5,267 bases of DNA, taken from contig CP070790.1 in the NCBI GenBank assembly GCA_020346805.1, forward strand, positions 3,782,328 through 3,787,594. The letters are read 5' to 3'. The notes below the pieces were generated by a model that was not told the origin of the DNA, searched no databases, and saw nothing but the letters and a program-made list of their open reading frames with translations. Positions within the stretch are counted from its first letter, which is position 1. Each line of letters starts with the position of its first letter. The translations under genes were made by a program, and so were the position numbers. The stretch is from Planctomycetota bacterium (lineage in GTDB: Bacteria > Planctomycetota > Phycisphaerae > UBA1845 > PWPN01). This document shows positions 1-4,384 of the stretch, one piece after another.

Positions 1-518
1 GAACCCGAAGCCCCACCAACATCAAGCAGATGGCCAAACGAAAGCGGGATAAGTTCGCTTACCACTCCTTCACCCCCCTGCATAAAAACATTGTGCATGC
101 CGCCGATGAACGACTCCTGATCAGCCGCCTTGCCGCGAATACTCGACTCACGTTCTGCCGGTCTCCCACTTTTAACAACTCTGGCCAATTGAACCCATCG
201 ACGAAGACAGTTCGCATTATGTCTAACCATCGGCAACACACTATCGCCTCCCCTTTCCGTCAGCGCCTCCGCCACATCCGGTGGAACCCTGTATTGTGTG
301 CCGCTCTTATCCAACAGTTCCATCGCTACCAAGGCATCCAGCAAAACCGCCATCGCCCGCGAGTCGGCCTTCAGTTCACCAGCCAGATCTGTAGCCGTCA
401 TCGGCTGCCCACTTAAAGCGCTGAATACATTCAAATCGGCCGCCGCCGTTATTACACACGCCGGCTGAAAAGACCGTGCCAATTGCAACACCTCATCTCG
501 CGTCCATTGCCTGGCCAT
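1..518 (-). CDS. SAM-dependent O-methyltransferase-like protein, N-terminal part (cut by left edge)
   Basis: The minus strand is open from ATG at 518 to the window start, giving 172 codons with no stop. Residues about 10-85 look like the helical, winged-helix-type dimerisation domain of the acetylserotonin/hydroxyneurosporene O-methyltransferase group (LARSFQPACVITAAADLNVF, then AGELKADSRAMAVLLDALVAM). At residues 164-172 the sequence LLDVGGASG is a clear class I methyltransferase motif I, the glycine-rich SAM-binding loop. The catalytic C-terminal half lies outside the window. Such enzymes transfer a methyl group from SAM to a small molecule in the cytoplasm, but the substrate cannot be told from this part. 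The start is supported by AGGA 8 nt upstream and by an in-frame stop further upstream without another ATG. The gene diverges from the 2H phosphoesterase with 159 bp between them. The family is well supported; the exact subfamily is not. Confidence 0.88.
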   Translation of the reverse strand, partial: MARQWTRDEVLQLARSFQPACVITAAADLNVFSALSGQPMTATDLAGELKADSRAMAVLLDALVAMELLDKSGTQYRVPPDVAEALTERGGDSVLPMVRHNANCLRRWVQLARVVKSGRPAERESSIRGKAADQESFIGGMHNVFMQGGEGVVSELIPLSFGHLLDVGGASG

Positions 519-677
519 AACACTAATCCTGTAGATTTCTCATTATTCTCTATTGATAACGCATCCATCCCCTCGCACCGGAATTAGGGCATATTAATCA
601 AAATCAATTCGATCGACCATCGTTGCTTGCTCAACCGCCCTACCGTTTTCATTCGTTACATGGTATATCAATAATTC

Positions 678-1217
678 ATGAATCCCAAAACACATCAAAC
701 CGCGATTGTTATTATTCCCCCGGATCCTTGTTGGGAACCGATTCAGGTCATTCGCCGGGAACACGACCGCCAATTTCGCCGCTGGATGCCGCACATCACC
801 CTCATATATCCCTTCCGCCCTCGCAATCTATTTGATGCGGTAACCGTTCAACTACGTGAAGCCTGCCGCCTTATCAAACCTTTCGAGATCGACCTTCCCT
901 GTTTCCATCATTTCCAACACGGCCAAAACCATACCTTATGGTTGGCTCCCCAACCGAACAATCCGCTTATCCAACTACAGGCCGCCCTTGAATCCGCCGT
1001 ACCCGATTGCAACGATACATCCCGTCATCCCGACGGCTTTACCCCCCACCTCAGCGTCGGCCAGGTCCGCGGACGCCGGAACATGGACAAACTCAAACAA
1101 CAATTACAAAACGCCTGGCAGCCGATCTCACTCCCCGTAACCGAAATAAGTCTTATCTGGCGAAATCCCCCGCCGGACGATATCTTCCATCTGGACCGCA
1201 CCATACCCCTCGGCTAA
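678..1217 (+). CDS. 2H phosphoesterase superfamily protein (LigT / 2'-5' RNA ligase-like)
   Basis: This complete 179-residue protein carries the two signature motifs of the 2H superfamily: H39-I-T41-L within WMPHITLIYPF, and H124-L-S126-V within FTPHLSVGQ. The two histidines and their Thr/Ser partners form the active site that acts on 2',3'-cyclic or 2'-5' phosphodiester bonds in RNA or nucleotides. The length matches a single 2H domain, the motif spacing of about 85 residues is normal, and no extra domain is attached. The upstream part IQVIRREHDRQFRRW is typical of one 2H branch. The protein has no signal peptide and should be cytoplasmic. ATG 678 is the first start after an in-frame TAA at 672-674, but no convincing Shine-Dalgarno sequence precedes it, so initiation may be leaderless or weak. 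It is a lone gene with the methyltransferase divergent upstream and no same-strand partner. The precise substrate is unknown; 'RNA ligase' is a family name, not a demonstrated activity here. Confidence 0.9.
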   Translation: MNPKTHQTAIVIIPPDPCWEPIQVIRREHDRQFRRWMPHITLIYPFRPRNLFDAVTVQLREACRLIKPFEIDLPCFHHFQHGQNHTLWLAPQPNNPLIQLQAALESAVPDCNDTSRHPDGFTPHLSVGQVRGRRNMDKLKQQLQNAWQPISLPVTEISLIWRNPPPDDIFHLDRTIPLG

Positions 1218-1239
1218 TAATAAACGCCGGTTGCTTTTC
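1210..1239 (+). terminator. Weak terminator-like hairpin after the 2H gene
   Basis: CGGC at 1211-1214 can pair with GCCG at 1226-1229, with one more T-G wobble outside, and the sequence TTGCTTTTCT follows. The stem has only 4-5 bp, includes the last Gly codon, and the T-run is interrupted, so this is a weak candidate for a factor-independent terminator of the 2H gene. Confidence 0.22.
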
Positions 1240-1272
1240 TCATTCTACCTTTCTCGCATCCAAACCAAACCC

Positions 1273-1301
1273 TTGACATTCCTAGGCTGGCATCAACTAA
1301 T
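1273..1301 (+). promoter_or_regulatory. Possible sigma70-type promoter reading into the intergenic element
   Basis: A perfect TTGACA at 1273-1278 is followed after 17 nt by ACTAAT at 1296-1301, which matches four of six bases of the -10 consensus. The -35 box and spacer are good, the -10 box is poor. There is no convincing coding gene downstream on this strand, so if active it would make a non-coding transcript across the element at 1363-1545. Confidence 0.25.
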
Positions 1302-1362
1302 CAACCCACACGTTCCGCATCGCCATTGTTAAAGGGAACACCAGTTGTGTTATATTTATGCG

Positions 1363-1545
1363 TGAATATTAGGTGGCATGTCGCAGATTCGCCGGAGGAG
1401 AAAGTAAACCCAACGAACGAAGTGAGTCGACTTTACCCATGGACGAACAACGCAGTAACCCGACCGTAAGGGAGGGAAAACATATCACATTCAAGCTTGG
1501 GTGCCCTATCCATCCCTATTCATTGGGATGGATGGGGGACGGACT
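1363..1545. repeat. Candidate dispersed intergenic repeat element
   Basis: The segment differs in texture from its AT-rich surroundings. On the minus strand it contains CCCTCCCTTACGGTCGGG, then TTACTG, and on the plus strand AACGAACGAAGTGAGTCG and GGGTGCCC. From memory these resemble short modules scattered between genes in planctomycete and acidobacterial genomes and often mis-annotated as small hypothetical proteins (minus-strand reading SLTVGLLRCSS and LLSPPANLRH). The element lies just past the end of the membrane-protein gene and includes the strong stem-loop at 1504-1537. No second copy is seen within this window, so its repeated nature is inferred, not shown. Its boundaries are approximate. 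Confidence 0.35.
1504..1537. repeat. Strong 13-bp stem-loop downstream of the membrane-protein gene
   Basis: CCCTATCCATCCC at 1504-1516 pairs with GGGATGGATGGGG at 1525-1537 over 13 positions. Read from the plus strand, one pair is a U-G wobble; on the minus-strand transcript it becomes an A-C mismatch. The loop is 8 nt. It starts 18 nt after the stop of the minus-strand gene (stop at 1556-1558). No T-run follows on either strand, so it is not a classical factor-independent terminator. A transcript 3'-end barrier, an mRNA-stabilising hairpin, or the palindromic end of the surrounding repeat are all possible. Confidence 0.6.
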
Positions 1546-1555
1546 TGGCGCCGCC

Positions 1556-2029
1556 CTATTCAGAGCTTACTTCAGCCACGAACTTATCTACCAGCGAACG
1601 ATTGGGGAATCGCTTCATGAGTAATGCAAGGGCAATAACCGCCATCAGCAAGGCTGGCACGGATTTGGTCAACAAATATACCACCGTAGCAAATAAACCA
1701 TACCCCTCTGCCACGGCCGCGGATATGATGATATATGCATTTACGAATCCAATAATTCGCTCGGTCGAATTCTCATCTTCGGAAACATCATCAATGACCC
1801 GACGGGCCTGGCCAATCAGGTTCCTGCGAATAACAATGGGCACGAAGATAGCCACCGCAGCGGCCAACACCAATATCGGCAGCATGATGGACGATAACTC
1901 AGGTTGTCCTTCAAACCTGTTGCCGACGGCCAACACGATTACCACAAATATAACTACTCCCCCGATCATCCCCAAAACAATAAGTCGAAGCGCCGCAAGG
2001 GCTTCATCTATCTTAGTATTTGTTTCCAT
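1556..2029 (-). CDS. Small four-helix integral membrane protein of unknown function
   Basis: The 157-residue product begins with a short charged segment (METNTKIDEALAALR) and then has four hydrophobic segments at about 15-35, 48-68, 94-120 and 124-139. A charged loop (RRVIDDVSEDENSTERI, about 76-92) lies between the second and third, and a charged tail follows the last. By the positive-inside rule the RRN and KRFPNR stretches would be cytoplasmic. Nothing catalytic is evident, and I do not recognise a named family. A Glu sits inside the third membrane segment (AAVAEGYGLF), a pattern seen in some small membrane proteins and worth attention. ATG 2029 is the first start after an in-frame TAA at 2042-2044, with a modest AAGGCGG upstream. 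The gene is divergent from the PD40 propeller gene across 95 bp and stands alone on its strand. The longer opposite-strand frame at 1497-2135 is judged a shadow. Confidence 0.8.
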   Translation of the reverse strand: METNTKIDEALAALRLIVLGMIGGVVIFVVIVLAVGNRFEGQPELSSIMLPILVLAAAVAIFVPIVIRRNLIGQARRVIDDVSEDENSTERIIGFVNAYIIISAAVAEGYGLFATVVYLLTKSVPALLMAVIALALLMKRFPNRSLVDKFVAEVSSE

Positions 2030-2124
2030 GACATCACCGCCTTACTGCACTAAAATGGATATACTAAAGAACGGACCAAATATTAAGATCTTTACCACCG
2101 GTATCGCAATAAAAGGACAAGACT

Positions 2125-3183
2125 ATGAATACTAAACCATACCTGCTCACCACCATCCTCGCAATCACCATAAATCCGTTGACGGGTATCGGTCAAGTCC
2201 CAAAACCCGCTGCCAAATCCCCTCTCGATAGCTTGCCGCCACATATAACCCGCATAACTCATTTCGGCCAACGTGCCGACTTCTCACATGACGGCAAACG
2301 AATCCTCTTCATCGAGAAAACCTTCGGCGACGTATATGAAGTCCAACTGGCCACCAAAACCATCCGGCCCATGACCCATCATTACTTCCACGAAGGCTAC
2401 ACCCGGGCCCTATATCTCAGTAACGGTGACATCCTGCTTTCCGGGGCCAGGAAATTCGATGCAACCAGGCCCTGGATCAGTCGTCGCGATCAGGCCGAAC
2501 TATGGGTGCTAAAAAAAGACTTATCCGCCCCGCCGACGCCTTTGAACGAAAAATGCTCCGAAGGGCCTGCCGTCTCCCGCCGCCGAATGCATATCGCCTG
2601 GACCATCGACCACGGCGATTATCCCGACCGTCTGCCTAAAGGTGTAAGTCAGATCTGGACCGCAGACATCGCTTATCAAAATGGCACTCCCAAGCTGATT
2701 AACCAGAAAAAAGTTTTGGACAACCGCGATCTTCCCTTCAAAGCCAATCTGGAAACCCAGAACTTCAGACCTCCCCTTGAAAAAGAACTGATCTTTTCCG
2801 CATACGGCTATCAGGGTACCGAGGTTATGGGCCTGAAGCTTAAAACCCAGAAGATAACCAACTATTCAAAAGCACCCGGACAATACGATGAACCGGAAGG
2901 TATATTCCCCGGCGGCAGATATACCTTGGTCGAATGCGACAAACACCAGACTAAAAGGAAAGGATCCAGACATATAGATATTTATAAACTCACTCTCGAT
3001 GGATCGGGTAAAACTCAGCGACTGACTTTCTTTAATGACTATCCGGATTATAAATCCTCCAATCCCGTGGTCAGTGATGACGGTAAATTCATGGCCTTTC
3101 AGATCGCCCGTGTCGGCGATCCCGCAGGTGTCGGCCGAGGCCTGCTGATCTACAACTTCACCAAGGCTGAAAAAAACAATTGA
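2125..3183 (+). CDS. Secreted TolB/PD40-type beta-propeller protein
   Basis: This 352-residue protein starts with a signal peptide (MNTK, then a hydrophobic stretch to about residue 22). It then has WD40-like PD40 blade motifs in which an S/P-[DH]-[DG]-G-[KR] turn precedes a beta strand: ADFSHDGKRILFIE (51-64), a degenerate one near 149-159, PEGIFPGGRYTLVE (257-270) and NPVVSDDGKFMAFQ (313-326). Such propellers bind ligands or proteins in the periplasm or at the surface, and TolB itself is the model; no catalytic residues are evident. The C-terminal part (ITNYSKAPGQYDEPEGIF, then RLTFFNDYPDYKSSNPVVS) matches, from memory, a conserved family common in planctomycetes and related phyla. The length fits a six- or seven-bladed single domain. 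It resembles oligogalacturonate-lyase propellers only in general fold. AAAGGA at 2112-2117, 7 nt before ATG, with an in-frame TAA at 2110-2112, fixes the start. It faces the protease gene tail to tail, with 38 bp between. Confidence 0.87.
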   Translation: MNTKPYLLTTILAITINPLTGIGQVPKPAAKSPLDSLPPHITRITHFGQRADFSHDGKRILFIEKTFGDVYEVQLATKTIRPMTHHYFHEGYTRALYLSNGDILLSGARKFDATRPWISRRDQAELWVLKKDLSAPPTPLNEKCSEGPAVSRRRMHIAWTIDHGDYPDRLPKGVSQIWTADIAYQNGTPKLINQKKVLDNRDLPFKANLETQNFRPPLEKELIFSAYGYQGTEVMGLKLKTQKITNYSKAPGQYDEPEGIFPGGRYTLVECDKHQTKRKGSRHIDIYKLTLDGSGKTQRLTFFNDYPDYKSSNPVVSDDGKFMAFQIARVGDPAGVGRGLLIYNFTKAEKNN

Positions 3184-3221
3184 CAGATCAACCACTGTCC
3201 AAATGTGTATAATAGATATAT

Positions 3222-4211
3222 TTAGAGGTACCGGCGCCCTCGGATTGCTCCCAGGGTGAGCAACGCTACCATCATACCTCCGGGGGCCCCCGATCCACAG
3301 GCCGGGGGTGCAACCTCACCCCCATCGCTGCTGCAGCCGGCATTGGAACCTGGATCATTTTCATCTATAAACTGGTCGATCCAATTGCAAAAGGTCTCAT
3401 TGATATGAATGGCCACACCGAATTGGCCGGTAAGCTGACCGTTTATCGTTTCATCAATATCCCCCGTATAAATTCCCACCACTATATATTGTTTGGTCGG
3501 AACAGTTTCATACCAGAGCGGCCCTCCGCTTTGACCCGTCCCGCCGTCAATGTAATGGACTATAAGGTTGCCCTCAATCCGTTGTGATTGGCCGACGGCA
3601 TTGTACATTAGATCCGAGTCTGTTATGTCGTAGGGATAACCGGTCAAATTAAACGAGCGATCCGTAAAGAACGATGTCGGCTTAAAAACCGCACTCATAT
3701 AACCGGTTTGTTGACCGACCGCCGTTTCCAGCAGCAACAACGCTATATCATATTCATCGTTTCTATCTTGAAGATAACCGTTCTGCCCACTCATTCCCAC
3801 AACCTTTATTCGTCCATACGGTTCAGCATCTCCCTTCTTGCCGGGAATAAATACGATGTTATCCGCCCAACCCGGCCCCGTTTCATAAACCACGTGAGCA
3901 CAGGTCAGTACAACCTTGTTGCTTATCAGCACTCCCGTACCCAAGCGAATTTCGTATCCGGCCGCAGGACCGAATAGAGCCTGAATCTGGCCGATGGCTG
4001 AATATGGAAACTGCGTCGTATCTGTCACTACTGCGCGATCGTCCGTACCGTATATCCTGAGCGCCTCGGACAACTTGCTACCTGCGGCTTCTTTCAAAAT
4101 CTCCAACACTGATTGTGCATAAGTAGTACGCGGATAACAAATAGCCGTCAATACGGCAATAACATATACCGAAAGCACCTTCACCAAAGCAGGCCGTCCG
4201 GCCAGCGGCAT
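3222..4211 (-). CDS. Secreted trypsin/V8-like serine protease with C-terminal membrane tail
   Basis: The 329-residue protein opens with a signal peptide (hydrophobic from about 9 to 25, likely cleaved after TTYA at residue 32). A chymotrypsin-fold peptidase domain of about 200 residues follows, with the full triad visible: H106 in VLTCAHVV, D155 in EYDIALLL and S228 in GTGQSGGPLW. The preceding GTGVLIS strand is also typical. The domain is closest to the V8/glutamyl-endopeptidase-like part of family S1; the substrate preference is unknown. After residue 280 comes an acidic, Gly/Ser/Cys linker (NDPGSNAGCSSDGGE, ACGSG), then a short hydrophobic segment (about 311-322) and RGRR, the layout of a C-terminal sorting signal such as MYXO-CTERM or PEP-CTERM-like tails. 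Cleavage and attachment at the cell surface are therefore likely. GGAGG at 4219-4223, 7 nt before ATG, makes the start firm. It is divergent from the second propeller gene and convergent with the first. Confidence 0.9.
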   Translation of the reverse strand: MPLAGRPALVKVLSVYVIAVLTAICYPRTTYAQSVLEILKEAAGSKLSEALRIYGTDDRAVVTDTTQFPYSAIGQIQALFGPAAGYEIRLGTGVLISNKVVLTCAHVVYETGPGWADNIVFIPGKKGDAEPYGRIKVVGMSGQNGYLQDRNDEYDIALLLLETAVGQQTGYMSAVFKPTSFFTDRSFNLTGYPYDITDSDLMYNAVGQSQRIEGNLIVHYIDGGTGQSGGPLWYETVPTKQYIVVGIYTGDIDETINGQLTGQFGVAIHINETFCNWIDQFIDENDPGSNAGCSSDGGEVAPPACGSGAPGGMMVALLTLGAIRGRRYL

Positions 4212-4230
4212 AACAGGTCCTCCAAAACAT

Positions 4231-4261
4231 ACTATAATTACCTGCTATGACTAATCGTCAT
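4231..4261 (-). promoter_or_regulatory. Possible promoter of the protease gene
   Basis: On the minus strand TATAGT (4236 down to 4231) matches five of six bases of the -10 consensus. ATGACG (4261 down to 4256) matches four of six of the -35 box at a 19-nt spacing. Transcription would begin close to the GGAGG sequence at 4219-4223, giving a very short leader, which weakens the call. Confidence 0.25.
4247..4261. promoter_or_regulatory. ATGAC-N5-GTCAT dyad, possible operator
   Basis: ATGACTAATCGTCAT is a perfect 5-5-5 inverted repeat. It covers the weak -35 region proposed for the protease gene, a position suited to a repressor or activator. The half-site TGAC/GTCA is common among bacterial dimeric regulators, so no family can be named. 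Dyads of this size also arise by chance. Confidence 0.3.
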
Positions 4262-4275
4262 TCTTGCCCATTCAT

Positions 4276-4383
4276 CTTTAAACTCCGCGCAATTTCACCA
4301 AACAAGACATCAATCGTCCCCAAACAATGGACCCGGCAACAATATCGGATTATATTATCTGTTTCATTATAAGGAGTTTAAAG
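4276..4383. repeat. Perfect 11-bp inverted repeat, one arm over the Shine-Dalgarno of the propeller gene
   Basis: CTTTAAACTCC at 4276-4286 is the exact reverse complement of GGAGTTTAAAG at 4373-4383. The second arm contains the GGAG of the ribosome binding site and ends 1 nt before ATG 4385. In a transcript starting left of 4276 the arms could pair across an 86-nt loop and block ribosome entry. Alternatively, both arms are similar translation-start regions: on the minus strand the first arm is directly followed by ATG (4275-4273). They could also be two inverted sites for a DNA-binding protein. Confidence 0.5.
4328..4356 (+). promoter_or_regulatory. Possible sigma70-type promoter of the second propeller gene
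   Basis: TGGACC at 4328-4333 (four of six matches to the -35 box) is followed after 17 nt by TATATT at 4351-4356 (five of six matches to the -10 box). A start near 4363 would give a leader of about 22 nt that already contains AAGGAG at 4371-4376. Such a transcript would lack the left arm of the inverted repeat and so would be freely translated. Confidence 0.38.
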
Positions 4384-4384
4384 C

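Larger units (their letters stand above)
1218..1555. other. 338-bp gene-poor stretch between convergent genes
   Basis: This stretch separates the ends of the 2H gene and the membrane-protein gene. It holds two promoter-like pairs on the plus strand. One is TTGACA at 1273-1278 with ACTAAT at 1296-1301 (17-nt spacer). The other is TTGTTA at 1326-1331 with TATATT at 1351-1356 (19-nt spacer). It also holds the element at about 1363-1545 described separately and the stem-loop at 1504-1537. A small open frame beginning with GTG at 1373 and ending at 1624 has no Shine-Dalgarno sequence, no recognisable domain, and overlaps the end of the convincing minus-strand gene, so it is not called as a gene. 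Confidence 0.6.

Noticed and set aside
30..416. A 128-residue plus-strand frame at the left edge
   Set aside because: It lies antisense to the methyltransferase, whose motif I and dimerisation helices are clear on the minus strand.
551..673. 8-bp inverted match TATTGATA (551-558) / TATCAATA (666-673) in the methyltransferase/2H spacer
   Set aside because: Short and AT-rich, so likely by chance in a 159-bp spacer, and no accompanying promoter of good quality was found.
1373..1624. An 83-residue frame from GTG within the intergenic element
   Set aside because: No ribosome binding site, no recognisable domain, and it overlaps 69 bp of the minus-strand gene. More likely an accidental frame in a repeat element.
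2085..2092. AAGATCTT palindrome upstream of the PD40 propeller gene
   Set aside because: An 8-bp perfect palindrome is expected by chance and there is no good promoter next to it.
1497..2135. A 212-residue plus-strand open frame opposite the membrane-protein gene
   Set aside because: Longer than the minus-strand gene but its translation is a Thr/Ser/Asn/Ile-rich antisense image of a membrane protein. It lacks a Shine-Dalgarno sequence and runs into the start of the PD40 propeller gene. The minus frame has a sensible charge pattern, four hydrophobic helices and a modest ribosome binding site.
3182..3199. GACAG-N8-CTGTC hairpin after the PD40 propeller gene
   Set aside because: Only 5 bp with no T-run, too weak to call as a terminator.
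3405..3977. Two plus-strand frames (3405-3587 and 3708-3977) opposite the protease
   Set aside because: Both are antisense to the peptidase domain with the intact His-Asp-Ser triad; no ribosome binding sites or domains.
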